NCBI RefSeq assembly: GCF_000389965.1
Contig: NC_021191.1
Span: forward strand, 5,705,501 to 5,769,500
Source of the DNA: Actinoplanes sp. N902-109
GTDB lineage: Bacteria; Actinomycetota; Actinomycetes; Mycobacteriales; Micromonosporaceae
Direction of reading: 5' to 3'
DNA: 64,000 nucleotides
The notes under the pieces are model-generated. The model did no database searches. It was not told the DNA's origin and worked only from the letters and a program-made list of their open reading frames with translations. The position numbers and the translations under genes were made by a program. Of this stretch, positions 37,257 to 45,549 are shown piece after piece (position 1 is the stretch's first letter; the number at the start of each line of letters is the position of its first letter).

Positions 37257-38699
37257 ATGACGGCTTCCGACGTCGACCTGGTGACCCTGGGCCAGCGCCT
37301 GCGGCATCTGCGCCGGTCCAGGAACATGACCCTCGACCAGCTCAGCGCCGCGGTCGGCCGGGCGCCGTCGCAGCTCTCGCTGATCGAGAACGGCAAACGC
37401 GAGCCCAGGCTCAGCGTGCTGCAGGCGATCGCGGGCGCCCTCGGCGTACCGATGCAGGACCTGCTGAGACCCGAGGCGCCGAGCCGGCGCGCCGGGATGG
37501 AGATCGAGCTGGCCCACTTCCAGAAGGCGCCCGGCTATGCGGCGCTGGACCTGCCGGTCGTGCGGGGCGGGCGGCGGCTCCCGGCGGACGCCCTCGAGGC
37601 GCTGATCGGGCTGCACCGCGAACTGGCGCGGCTGCTGACCGAGCAGAGCGCCACACCGGAAGTCGCGCGGCGGGCCAACCAGCAGTTGCGCGAACGGATG
37701 CGCGAACGCGACAACTATTTCGCCGACGTCGAGCAGGCAGCCGCGACAGTGCTGCGATCCGTGCGGCACGCGACCGGGCCGCTGTCCCAGCGCGGCATCC
37801 TCGACATCGCCGCCCACCTCGGTTTCACCCTGCACTACGTGCCGGACCTGCCGGGCTCCACCCGCTCGGTGACCGACCTGCGCAACCGGCGGATCTACCT
37901 GCCCCAGGTGGCCAGCAACAAGGGCCACGACCCGCGGGCGGTGGTGCTGCAGACGCTCGGGCATTTCGTGCTCGGGCACGCCGACCCGGCCGATTACGGC
38001 GACTTCCTGCGCCAGCGCGTCGAGGCCAACTACTTCGCCGCCGCCCTGCTGATGCCGGAGAAATTCGCGGTACCGTTCCTCAGCGAGGCCAAAGCCGACC
38101 GGGCGCTGGCCATCGACGACTTCCGCGACGCCTTCGGGGTCTCCTACGAAACGGCGGCGCACCGTTTCACCAACCTGGCGACCCACCATTTCGGCATCCC
38201 GGTGCACTTCGTCCGGGTGCACGAGAGCGGCACCGTCTACAAGGCCTACGAAAATGACAACGTCCGCTTCCCCACCGACGTGACCGGCGCGATCGAGGGC
38301 CAGCCGGTGTGCCGCCGCTGGGCGTCCCGCACCATTTTCCAGGCGCCGAACCCCTACAGTTCCTTCTACCAGTTCACCGATACGGTCAACGGCACCTACT
38401 GGTGCACCGTCCACATCGAATCGACGCGCTCCGGCGAGTTCTCGGTGACCGTCGGGACGCCGTACGAGCACGCCCGATGGTTCCGCGGCGGCGACACCTC
38501 CCGGCGCACCGTCTCCCGCTGCCCGGACCCCGCCTGCTGCCGCCGCCCGCCCGCGGCGCTCGTGCAAGCCTGGGAAGGCCAGTCCTGGCCCAGCGCCCGG
38601 GTCCACTCCCACCTGCTGGCCGCCCTGCCACCCGGCACCTTCCCCGGCGTCGACGCCCAGGACGTCTACGAATTCCTGCAACGCCGCTCGGAGGCCTGA
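37257..38699 (+). CDS. ramB: RamB-like regulator of acetate/glyoxylate metabolism
   Basis: 480 residues: XRE helix-turn-helix (about 10-65: L-G-Q-R-L-R-H-L-R-R-S-R, L-S-L-I-E-N-G-K-R-E-P), a helical middle, an IrrE/ImmA-like domain (about 190-300) whose metal motif reads H-F-V-L-G-H, without the catalytic Glu of HExxH, and a Cys-rich C-terminal domain (C-P-D-P-A-C-C-R-R) of the short-chain-fatty-acyl regulator type. This order is that of RamB, which controls aceA/aceB in corynebacteria and mycobacteria. ATG 37257 chosen; the frame is open far upstream only as antisense of aceA. Divergence from aceA supports the call. Confidence 0.9.
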   Translation: MTASDVDLVTLGQRLRHLRRSRNMTLDQLSAAVGRAPSQLSLIENGKREPRLSVLQAIAGALGVPMQDLLRPEAPSRRAGMEIELAHFQKAPGYAALDLPVVRGGRRLPADALEALIGLHRELARLLTEQSATPEVARRANQQLRERMRERDNYFADVEQAAATVLRSVRHATGPLSQRGILDIAAHLGFTLHYVPDLPGSTRSVTDLRNRRIYLPQVASNKGHDPRAVVLQTLGHFVLGHADPADYGDFLRQRVEANYFAAALLMPEKFAVPFLSEAKADRALAIDDFRDAFGVSYETAAHRFTNLATHHFGIPVHFVRVHESGTVYKAYENDNVRFPTDVTGAIEGQPVCRRWASRTIFQAPNPYSSFYQFTDTVNGTYWCTVHIESTRSGEFSVTVGTPYEHARWFRGGDTSRRTVSRCPDPACCRRPPAALVQAWEGQSWPSARVHSHLLAALPPGTFPGVDAQDVYEFLQRRSEA

Positions 38700-38713
38700 G
38701 CCGCGGGGTTGGG

Positions 38714-38719
38714 TACCCT
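38714..38719 (+). promoter_or_regulatory. Leaderless -10 box TACCCT
   Basis: TACCCT ends 6 bases before ATG 38726, predicting a leaderless mRNA. It sits 15 bases after the ramB stop, so the next gene has its own promoter. Confidence 0.5.
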
Positions 38720-38725
38720 GCGCCG

Positions 38726-39415
38726 ATGCAAACGCCGTGGTGGATTCCCGCTCTTGGCTTCGCCGGTGTAATCGTGTCCGCCGCAATCGGTGGCGCAGCC
38801 GCCTTCCTCGCACACCTGGTAACTCAGCGGCGTACTGATCGCCGGGAGAACGAACGATGGGAACGCGAGCGAGCCGAACGACGCGAGCAGTGGCACCGGG
38901 AGGATCTCGCGCGCTGGCATGCCGATCGACGCTCGCTCTACGGGCAAGCTCTCGCCGCCGTCGACCAGTGGGGACGTGGTGCAACCCCGTGGAGCCTCGA
39001 TGCGGAACACCTGGGTTCCTCGGCCCGGGCAGTCATCGAGGCGCTGGCTGCCGCGCGCATTGTGGCCAGTCCCGAAGCTTCGAGGCAGCTGGCCGCGTTA
39101 CATCTCGGCGTGGTTACAGTGTGCAGCGCGGCAGAAGCAGCCGCCATCGCTCCCGAAGACAGTGTCATCCCTGGCATCGCCGGGGAGGGAGCTCAGCTGG
39201 TCCGGGCCCGGCTCATGGATCTCGTGCGCGCTGATCTCGGCCTCGAACGGGCGCCCGCACAGCAGACGCTGGATATCGAGCGACAGCTGTGTCGATACCG
39301 CGATCACCTGCGACAAGCCGAACCAGATGATGAGTCGCGTGAATGGCTGACCGTCGCCGGCACCTACCTCGAGCACATCCTCGGCCCGGACGACGCGGTT
39401 CCGGCAGCACCATGA
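38726..39415 (+). CDS. Membrane-anchored hypothetical protein with charged helical body
   Basis: 229 residues: one N-terminal membrane helix (W-I-P-A-L-G-F-A-G-V-I-V-S-A-A-I-G-G-A), then a highly charged helix rich in Arg/Glu/Trp (R-R-T-D-R-R-E-N-E-R-W-E-R-E-R-A) and a soluble helical domain. No known family recognised. Similar layouts are common among actinobacterial proteins of unknown function. The start is fixed by a TACCCT box 6 bases upstream. Codon use is less GC-extreme than its neighbours in places (for example T- and A-ending codons around 38750-38830), a hint of different origin. Confidence 0.7.
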   Translation: MQTPWWIPALGFAGVIVSAAIGGAAAFLAHLVTQRRTDRRENERWERERAERREQWHREDLARWHADRRSLYGQALAAVDQWGRGATPWSLDAEHLGSSARAVIEALAAARIVASPEASRQLAALHLGVVTVCSAAEAAAIAPEDSVIPGIAGEGAQLVRARLMDLVRADLGLERAPAQQTLDIERQLCRYRDHLRQAEPDDESREWLTVAGTYLEHILGPDDAVPAAP

Positions 39416-39742
39416 CCACGGGCGGCCCAGGACAACGGCGGTCAGTGGCGGCGGCGGGCGATGGCTGAGCACCGCGGCGCCGGAGCCGGTCACGACCGCG
39501 TGCTTGATGGGCTGTATCGGCGGAGAGTTCGAGCAGTGGCGTCGTTGTCCGGCCGCCCAGGGCCAGACCGTCGGTGGCCACCGGTTCGGCGTGCAGGCCG
39601 GGGCAGGTCGGGGCCCTCGACAAAGCCGAGTCGGCGACCGCGCTGCTCCACGGCGTACCGGCGCTGGGGTTTGCGCTCTTGCCGCCGTGGCGGTCCGCAC
39701 CGCGCGCAGTCAGGTGAGGAGTGTCCCGCTTACAGTGTCGCG
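39416..39742. other. Gap without a supported gene
   Basis: 327 bases. Several short open frames exist on both strands but none has a ribosome site, a leaderless box or a recognisable domain. The only feature seen is TACAGT at 39731-39736, the promoter of the next gene. Confidence 0.6.
39731..39736 (+). promoter_or_regulatory. Leaderless -10 box TACAGT
   Basis: TACAGT ends 6 bases before GTG 39743 and decides that start for the acetyltransferase. Confidence 0.55.
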
Positions 39743-40297
39743 GTGACCGGCGACTTCTCGATCAAGCCCACCATCAGCGGCGACCTGGTCGTGCTGCGGC
39801 CGTTCCAGGCCGGCGATTACCCGGCCATCGTGACCGCGCTGCAGGACCCGGAGGTGCTGCGGCTGACCGGCAGCAGCCCGTTCACCTGGGACGAGACCGG
39901 CCACGCCCGGCTGCGCGAATGGTATGCCACCCGCAACGACCAGACCGACCGGCTCGACCTTGCCATCACCGACAGAGCCACCGGGCAGTGGGTGGGCGAG
40001 GTGGTCCTGCACAAGGTCGACAAGCCGAACGCCAACTGTACGTTCCGCATGCTGATCGGCCCGTCCGGGCGGGACCGCGGCCTCGGCACCGAGTCGGTCC
40101 GGCTCCTGGTCCGGTACGCCTTCGAGCAGCTGGACCTGCACCGTATCGCCCTGCAGGTGTACCCGTTCAACCCGCGGGCGCGGCATGTCTACGAGAAGGC
40201 GGGCTTCGTGGCGGAAGGCATCGAGCGTGAGGTTCTCCGTACCGGGGACGGGTGGTCGGACGCGGTGACCATGGCGATCCTGAACCCGGCCCACTAG
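39743..40297 (+). CDS. GNAT acetyltransferase, RimJ/RimL-like
   Basis: 184 residues. Layout of the protein N-terminal acetyltransferase/RimJ group: L-V-V-L-R-P-F-Q-A-G-D near the start, G-E-V-V-L-H-K-V-D strand, acetyl-CoA loop G-P-S-G-R-D-R-G-L-G-T-E-S-V, then L-H-R-I-A-L-Q-V-Y-P-F-N-P-R-A and Y-E-K-A-G-F-V-A-E-G. GTG 39743 chosen because TACAGT sits 6 bases upstream; the longer frame to 39461 has no support. It ends tail to tail with the Hsp70 gene, overlapping by 4 bases. Confidence 0.88.
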   Translation: MTGDFSIKPTISGDLVVLRPFQAGDYPAIVTALQDPEVLRLTGSSPFTWDETGHARLREWYATRNDQTDRLDLAITDRATGQWVGEVVLHKVDKPNANCTFRMLIGPSGRDRGLGTESVRLLVRYAFEQLDLHRIALQVYPFNPRARHVYEKAGFVAEGIEREVLRTGDGWSDAVTMAILNPAH

Positions 40298-42882
40298 GAC
40301 CAGCACGGATGTCCCTCGCGGGCGGTGCCGGTGGTGATCGGCTGCTCGCGGGTACCGTCGGCGGTGATCGCCACCACGCGCGGCTGGTCGAGTGGTCCGC
40401 GGGTGAAGGCGAGCCAGGAGCCGTCCGGTGACCACGTCGGGTCCATCTCGCGCGCCGGGTCGGTGGTGAGCGCGTGCGCGCCCGTGCCGTCCGCCCGCAC
40501 GATCCAGATGTCCGCGACCCCCGGCCCGGTGACCTTGGTGTACGCGATGAGCTTGCCGTCCGGCGACCAGGACGGATCGACCGCGGGGCCGGCAGAACCG
40601 CCGGTGATCCGGCGTCCGGGCTCCACCGGCTCGGCCACCGACAGGGCGAACAGGTCGCGCTGCCCGGCACGCTCCGCCCAGTAGGCGATCTGGCTGCCGT
40701 CCGGGGACCAGAACGGGTCGTCCTTCGCGTCGTCCGAGCGGGTCAGCTGCCGGGGCACCGGCTGGCCGATCGTGATGACGAACAGCTGCGCCGTACCGGA
40801 CACCGGCTTGACGAACGCCAGCTTGGTGTCGTCGGCCGACCAGGCGACCCGGCCGCCGCTGACCCCGCCGAGCACCCGCTCCTGCCGGGTGCCGTCGGCG
40901 TTCATCACCCAGATCTCGTTGCCGCCGGGCGTCTTGCGGGTGAGCGCCAGCCGGCTGCGGTCGTGCGACCATTCGGGCAGTACGTCGCCACCGGTGCTGG
41001 AGATCGGCTTGCGACCGGCGGCGCCCGGGGTGAGCAGGGCGATGTCGGAGCGGGTGCCGGTGTCGACGCGCACCAGCATGGTGTCGGCGGGGACCGTCGG
41101 CGCAGTCGACGCGGCCGGGCCTGCGGCGGCCCGGCCGGGCTTTCGGTCGTCCCGGCTGAGCAGCACGATGGTGGCGGCTGTGCCGGCGAGCACTGCGACG
41201 GTCAACGCGGACACCAGCGCTACCAGCCGCCCGTTGCGCCGCACAACCGAACCCGCCCCGGGACCCGACGCCGTCACCGAACCGCGCCCCGCCCACGGGC
41301 CTGGCGGTAGAGCCGACCCGCCCGGCGGTGGAGCCGATGCCGAACCTGATCCCAGGGCCCACGCCGGATCCGGCCCCGAGGCCGGCACCGGGTCTGCGGC
41401 CGCGACCGTTTCTGCGGCCGCGACCGTTTCTGCGGCCGCAGCCGGCGCCGGGTCTGTCGCTGTGGCCTGGACCGCCGGGACGAGCGTGAAGTCCACCGGT
41501 TCGGGCGGCGGCGCGTAGGCGACGGTGACACCCGCGGTCGCCCACGGATCGACCGCGGGGGCGAGCACCGGCTCCGGCACGGTAGTCGGCTCATGATCCG
41601 CCGCCGGCGCCCGCGCCGCGCCCTTCGGTTCGTGCGCCGCCATGGGCTCGTGCGCCGCCGTGGCCGTCGCCGTCGGTTCGTGCGCGGCCGCCGGTGCGTG
41701 CGCGGCCGTGGCCGTCGGTTCGTGCGCGGCCGTGGCCGTCGGTTCGTGCGCCGCCGTGGCCGTGCGTTGCGGCGCGGCCGTTGCTCTGGGTTCCGGTGGC
41801 GCGGCGGCGGTCACGGAGTGTGCCGCGAGGTCCGTCACAGCGCCGAGGGCGACGCTGAGCTCCGGCTGCGGGTCCAGCTCCACCGGGCCGCCGAACGCCT
41901 CGCCGAGCAGCGTCCCCACCAGCGGGATCCGGGCCGAGCCGCCGGTCAGCAGCACCGCCTGCAGATCCCGCTCGGCCACCCCGGCCGCGCGGACCGCCCG
42001 CCGCATCGCCGCGACCGTGTCCTGCAGCGACGGCTCGATCAGGAACTCGAACTCCGAGCGCTTGATCCGGACCCGGGTGTGCACGCCCGGCACCGCCACC
42101 GGGATCGTCGCCTCGGTGTCGTACGACAGTGCCTCCTTGGCCTCGGTGCAATCGCGGCGCAGCCGGACCAGTGCCGCCCGCACCTCCGGGTCGGCGGAGT
42201 CGAGCCGCAGCGCCGCGTCGCCGAGCGCCTCCATCACGTAGCCGAACACCGCCGCGTCGAAGTCCGCGCCGCCGAGCTGGTCGATGCCCACCGGCTCGCC
42301 GAGCAGCGTGAAGCCGTCCGTCGTGCGGCGCAGCACCGCCGCGTCGAACGTGCCGCCACCCAGCCCGTACACCGCGATCGTGGCACCCGGAGCTACCTCC
42401 CGGCCCGCCGCCCAGTGCGCCGCCGCCGCCTCGGCCTCGGTGCGCAACCGGGCCGGCCCGACGTCGGCCCGGCGGATCGTCTGCTCCAGCAGGTCCTTCT
42501 GGTACGGACCCCAGTGCGCCGGATGGGTCACCACGACCTCGCGGGCCGGCCCGCCGCGCTGCTCGGTGACCGTGCCGACGACGTCGCGCAACAGCCGGGC
42601 GGTCAGCGCCGCCGCGGTCAGTGACACCCCGCCGGCCAGCACCGGCGCCGGGTCGCCGAACCGGCGCTTGACCTCGCGGGCCAGCCGCCCCGGATCGGCC
42701 AGGCCCCGCCGGCCCGCCGCGTCCCCGGTCAGCACCGCGCCGTCGGGAGCGGCGAACACCAGCGACGGGATCTCGGCCCGCCGTTCGCCCAGCCGCACCA
42801 CCTCGGCCCGGCCACCGGCCCGCACCGCGGCAGCGGTCCAGGTGGTGCCGAGATCGACCCCCATGTCGTACCGGACAGTCAC
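40294..42882 (-). CDS. Hsp70-like ATPase fused through a membrane helix to a TolB-type beta-propeller
   Basis: 862 residues. Residues about 1-365 are a complete Hsp70 nucleotide-binding fold: G-V-D-L-G-T-T-W-T, V-V-V-T-H-P-A-H-W, Y-G-L-G-G-G-T-F-D, L-L-T-G-G-S-A-R-I-P. No substrate-binding domain follows; instead there is a ~190-residue Ala/Pro linker with A-A-H-E-P-T-A-T repeats, then one membrane helix (about 565-585, L-V-A-L-V-S-A-L-T-V-A-V-L-A-G). After it comes an extracytoplasmic six-blade WD40/PD40 propeller (repeats W-S-P-D-G-S / W-S-H-D-R-S, I-W-V-M-N-A-D-G-T). Start GTG 42882 has TAAGGT 7 bases upstream. The layout suggests ATP-dependent signalling across the membrane rather than chaperoning. 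Confidence 0.87.
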   Translation of the reverse strand: MTVRYDMGVDLGTTWTAAAVRAGGRAEVVRLGERRAEIPSLVFAAPDGAVLTGDAAGRRGLADPGRLAREVKRRFGDPAPVLAGGVSLTAAALTARLLRDVVGTVTEQRGGPAREVVVTHPAHWGPYQKDLLEQTIRRADVGPARLRTEAEAAAAHWAAGREVAPGATIAVYGLGGGTFDAAVLRRTTDGFTLLGEPVGIDQLGGADFDAAVFGYVMEALGDAALRLDSADPEVRAALVRLRRDCTEAKEALSYDTEATIPVAVPGVHTRVRIKRSEFEFLIEPSLQDTVAAMRRAVRAAGVAERDLQAVLLTGGSARIPLVGTLLGEAFGGPVELDPQPELSVALGAVTDLAAHSVTAAAPPEPRATAAPQRTATAAHEPTATAAHEPTATAAHAPAAAHEPTATATAAHEPMAAHEPKGAARAPAADHEPTTVPEPVLAPAVDPWATAGVTVAYAPPPEPVDFTLVPAVQATATDPAPAAAAETVAAAETVAAADPVPASGPDPAWALGSGSASAPPPGGSALPPGPWAGRGSVTASGPGAGSVVRRNGRLVALVSALTVAVLAGTAATIVLLSRDDRKPGRAAAGPAASTAPTVPADTMLVRVDTGTRSDIALLTPGAAGRKPISSTGGDVLPEWSHDRSRLALTRKTPGGNEIWVMNADGTRQERVLGGVSGGRVAWSADDTKLAFVKPVSGTAQLFVITIGQPVPRQLTRSDDAKDDPFWSPDGSQIAYWAERAGQRDLFALSVAEPVEPGRRITGGSAGPAVDPSWSPDGKLIAYTKVTGPGVADIWIVRADGTGAHALTTDPAREMDPTWSPDGSWLAFTRGPLDQPRVVAITADGTREQPITTGTAREGHPCWS
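41624..41765 (-). repeat. A-A-H-E-P coding repeats in the linker
   Basis: About 24- and 18-base in-frame units encode A-A-H-E-P-T-A-T six to seven times with variants. They are part of the flexible linker between the Hsp70 domain and the membrane helix. Confidence 0.65.
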
Positions 42883-42889
42883 AGCGTCG

Positions 42890-42895
42890 ACCTTA
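42890..42895 (-). promoter_or_regulatory. Leaderless -10 box TAAGGT (minus strand)
   Basis: TAAGGT on the minus strand ends 7 bases before the GTG complementary to 42880-42882, predicting a leaderless Hsp70-fusion mRNA. Confidence 0.5.
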
Positions 42896-43132
42896 GATTC
42901 AGCCTGCCACCGGCACCATGAGCTGGATGGACAGTCCCGGCCTGCGCCCCTCGGTTGCCGCCGACCGGGACCTCCGGTCCTCAAGTGGCCGCCGGCCCGC
43001 GAAAGGTTGCCTCCCGTCGCCAGAAATTCCGGGTCGCCCGTTCAAATGCCCGCCGCCAGTTGAACGATCGTCCGGGCCGCACCGGGAATTCAATACAGTG
43101 AATCGCGAGTCCACAATGGAAAGGAAGAAGAA

Positions 43133-43462
43133 ATGCGTCGAACCGCAATGGCTGTCGCTACGGCCGCCGCCGTGCTCAGCGCGCCGTTCATGGCCTCCGC
43201 CGCTGCTCAGGCGGCCCCGGTGGAGTCGGCCGCGACCTGGGGAGACCACTCGGTCTACCTGTGGCAGTGCGTCAACGGCGGCGGGGTCGCCGGCGGCAAC
43301 TACAGCGACGGCAACTGGTACTGCCAGAACGGCACGGAATGGGGCGCCATCGTTGTTCCGGACCCGGCCAACCCGGCCGGCCCCTACTGCCTGGCGGGTA
43401 CGAGGTTCAAGGTCACCATCGGTTACCTCGGCTTCGTCACGTACACCTGCGTCCCCGCCTGA
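43133..43462 (+). CDS. Small secreted hypothetical protein (109 aa)
   Basis: ATG 43133 follows a clear GGAAAGGAAG ribosome site. Signal peptide M-R-R-T-A-M-A-V-A-T to A-A-A-Q-A-A-P. The ~80-residue mature part contains four Cys (L-W-Q-C-V, W-Y-C-Q-N, P-Y-C-L-A, Y-T-C-V-P), two likely disulfides, and the motif G-G-N-Y-S-D-G-N-W-Y. No known domain. The AT-rich upstream stretch GAATTCAATACAGTGAATC (43088-43106) probably contains the promoter. Confidence 0.75.
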   Translation: MRRTAMAVATAAAVLSAPFMASAAAQAAPVESAATWGDHSVYLWQCVNGGGVAGGNYSDGNWYCQNGTEWGAIVVPDPANPAGPYCLAGTRFKVTIGYLGFVTYTCVPA

Positions 43463-43553
43463 CCGGCAGGTCACAGCGCCGCTCCCGGCCCGGCCCGGTC
43501 GAGCGGGCCGTGGCCCCGGGAGGCCACCGCCTCAACTTCCCCGGCGACGCGCC

Positions 43554-43559
43554 GATAAT
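43554..43559 (+). promoter_or_regulatory. Leaderless -10 box GATAAT
   Basis: GATAAT ends 6 bases before GTG 43566 and supports that start for the EAL-DICT protein. Confidence 0.5.
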
Positions 43560-43565
43560 GCGAAC

Positions 43566-44813
43566 GTGCGCGACATTCACGAGGTTGTCGATGCCCGTGC
43601 GGTCACGCCGGTGTTCCAGCCCCTCATCGAGCTAGCCACCGGGGCGACCGTCGGCTACGAGGCGCTGAGCCGCGGCCCGGCCGGTACCCGGTGGGAGTCG
43701 CCGATGGCGTTGTTCGCGGCGGCCCGGGCGGCCGGTCGCGATGCCGAGCTGGACTGGGTGTGCCGCGCGGCGGCCTACCGGGCGGCGCTGACCGCCGGGT
43801 TCGACGTCACGCTGTTCGTCAACATGGAACCGGCCACCTGGCGCGCACCCTGCCCGCCCGACCTCGCGCCGGTCGTCGCCCACGCCGAGCAGCGGCTGCG
43901 CATCGTCACCGAGATGACCGAGCGCGCGATCGCCGCCGACCCGTCCGCGCTGCTCGCCGCGACCGCCGCCAACCGCGCCGCCGGGCTCGGTGTGGCCCTC
44001 GACGACGTGGGCTCCGACCCGATGTCGCTGGCCCTGATGCCGTTCGTGCACCCCGACGTGGTCAAGCTCGACATGGGCCTGCTGCACTCGCCCGAGGACC
44101 CCTACACCGCGCACGTGGTGGCCGCCGTCGCCGCCTATGCCGAGGCCACCGGGGCAACCGTGCTGGCCGAGGGCGTCGAGACCGCCGAGCACGAGCGCAC
44201 GGCCCGGACCATGGGCGCCAGCATCGGGCAGGGCTACCGGTACGGCCGGCCGGCCCCCGCCCTGCACCCCGCCCTGCCCTGGGCCCCGGTGATCCCGCCG
44301 CCGGCAATCGTGGACGGGACCCCGTACGAGATCATCAGTGCCCACCGCCCGGTCGTCGAGACCACCAAGGCCGCGCTGATGCCGGTCAGCCGGCACCTGG
44401 AGGCCCTCGCCGGCGAGGGTGAGGTGCTGCTCGCCTGCTTCCAGGACGCCCACCACTTCACCGCCGCCACGGCCGGCCGCTACACCCGCATCGCCCGCAC
44501 CAGCCCGATGGTCGCCGCCCTCGCCGTCGGCCTCGCCGACGAACCCGCCCCCGGCGTCCGCGGCGCCGCCCTGCACCCCAGCGACCCGCTGCGCGGCGAA
44601 TGGAACGTCCTCGTCGTCGGCCCCTACCACGCGGCCGCCCTGGTCGCCCGGGACCTCGGCGACGCCGGCCCGGAAAGCGACCGGCGCTTCGCCTTCGCCG
44701 TCACCCACAACCGCGACCTGGTGGTGACGGCGGCCCGCTCGCTGCTGAGCTGGGTGACCCCGGTGCCGCCCCGGGCCGTGGTCGCCACGGGCCGGACCAT
44801 GCAACGCCATTGA
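43566..44813 (+). CDS. c-di-GMP phosphodiesterase (EAL) with DICT sensory domain
   Basis: 415 residues, soluble. The EAL domain (about 1-240) shows Y-E-A-L-S-R-G-P, the Asn in F-V-N-M-E, T-E-M-T-E, the metal pair D-D-V-G, V-V-K-L-D and A-E-G-V-E-T, so catalytic residues are present. Loop 6 reads D-D-V-G-S-D rather than the usual D-D-F-G-T-G. The C-terminal ~150 residues (I-S-A-H-R-P-V-V-E-T-T-K, C-F-Q-D-A-H-H-F-T, R-Y-x-R-I-A-R) match the DICT domain known beside c-di-GMP and two-component proteins. The GTG start has a GATAAT box 6 bases upstream. It opposes the diguanylate cyclases found elsewhere in the window. Confidence 0.85.
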   Translation: MRDIHEVVDARAVTPVFQPLIELATGATVGYEALSRGPAGTRWESPMALFAAARAAGRDAELDWVCRAAAYRAALTAGFDVTLFVNMEPATWRAPCPPDLAPVVAHAEQRLRIVTEMTERAIAADPSALLAATAANRAAGLGVALDDVGSDPMSLALMPFVHPDVVKLDMGLLHSPEDPYTAHVVAAVAAYAEATGATVLAEGVETAEHERTARTMGASIGQGYRYGRPAPALHPALPWAPVIPPPAIVDGTPYEIISAHRPVVETTKAALMPVSRHLEALAGEGEVLLACFQDAHHFTAATAGRYTRIARTSPMVAALAVGLADEPAPGVRGAALHPSDPLRGEWNVLVVGPYHAAALVARDLGDAGPESDRRFAFAVTHNRDLVVTAARSLLSWVTPVPPRAVVATGRTMQRH

Positions 44814-44825
44814 CGGTGCCGGACC

Positions 44826-45518
44826 TCAATCGCAGGATGACGTGACCTCGTCCGGCACCATCGCCCGGCGAAGGACCCTGACCTGCACGGACTTGTCCGG
44901 CGAGGTCGCCAGCAGCGTCACGTCATAGGCGCGCTGCGCCGCCCGGTCGACGAATGTCGCCCTCTGGCCGACATCGATGAACAGCGGTGAGCAGACCGCG
45001 CCCGGGGTGAACACGTTGATCGTCGCGTCCGCGTCGTACACCGAGGACAGGCCGAGGGTCAGCGCGCCGTCGTAGAACTCCGCCGCCTTGCCCACCACCA
45101 CCGGCGCGGTGATCGGTTTCTCCGGGCGCGCCGCACTGCTCGTGGCTGGCTCAGGAGCAGAAGACGTGCCGCTCGACGAGGGCTCCACCCGGGAGGATGC
45201 GGATGTGACGGCGACCGCCGGGATCCCCGTGGGCCTGGTGCCGGGACTGGGCTCCGTGGCCGACGGCAACAGCGCCACCGGCAGGGCGGCGATCAGCGCT
45301 GCGGCAGCAAGTGCACCGATGGCGACGCGCGGCCGGCGGAATCGGTAGGCGGCGGCCCCACCTGCCGCGGCCACGAGGATCAGCACGCCGGTGACGGTCC
45401 GCCTGATGCCCTCCGGCGCCACCTGCGCGCCGGCGAAGACCACGCCGAGGGAGACCGCCACATAGCCCAACCAGGCTGCCTCGTAGAAAGGGTGACGCGG
45501 GGAGTCGTTACTGGGCAC
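44826..45518 (-). CDS. Membrane protein of unknown function
   Basis: 230 residues: three hydrophobic helices in the first ~85 residues, a Ser/Thr/Pro-rich linker (about 85-135), and an extracytoplasmic domain of ~95 residues with two Cys (A-V-C-S-P and the terminal S-S-C-D). No recognised family. GTG start complementary to 45516-45518; GGAG lies close upstream. It converges with the EAL gene (12 bases between stops) and follows the membrane gene 45550-46170 in the same direction. Confidence 0.65.
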   Translation of the reverse strand: MPSNDSPRHPFYEAAWLGYVAVSLGVVFAGAQVAPEGIRRTVTGVLILVAAAGGAAAYRFRRPRVAIGALAAAALIAALPVALLPSATEPSPGTRPTGIPAVAVTSASSRVEPSSSGTSSAPEPATSSAARPEKPITAPVVVGKAAEFYDGALTLGLSSVYDADATINVFTPGAVCSPLFIDVGQRATFVDRAAQRAYDVTLLATSPDKSVQVRVLRRAMVPDEVTSSCD

Positions 45519-45549
45519 ATCTCCAGGCTGGTTGGACCTTGGCCCGGCT

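Noticed and set aside
39098..39700. Minus-strand frame reaching into the gap 39416-39742
   Set aside because: It overlaps the end of the hypothetical membrane protein gene, shows no domain, and has no ribosome site or leaderless box.
42918..43565. N-terminal extension of the EAL gene
   Set aside because: It would read through the secreted-protein gene in another frame; GATAAT 6 bases before GTG 43566 marks the proper start.
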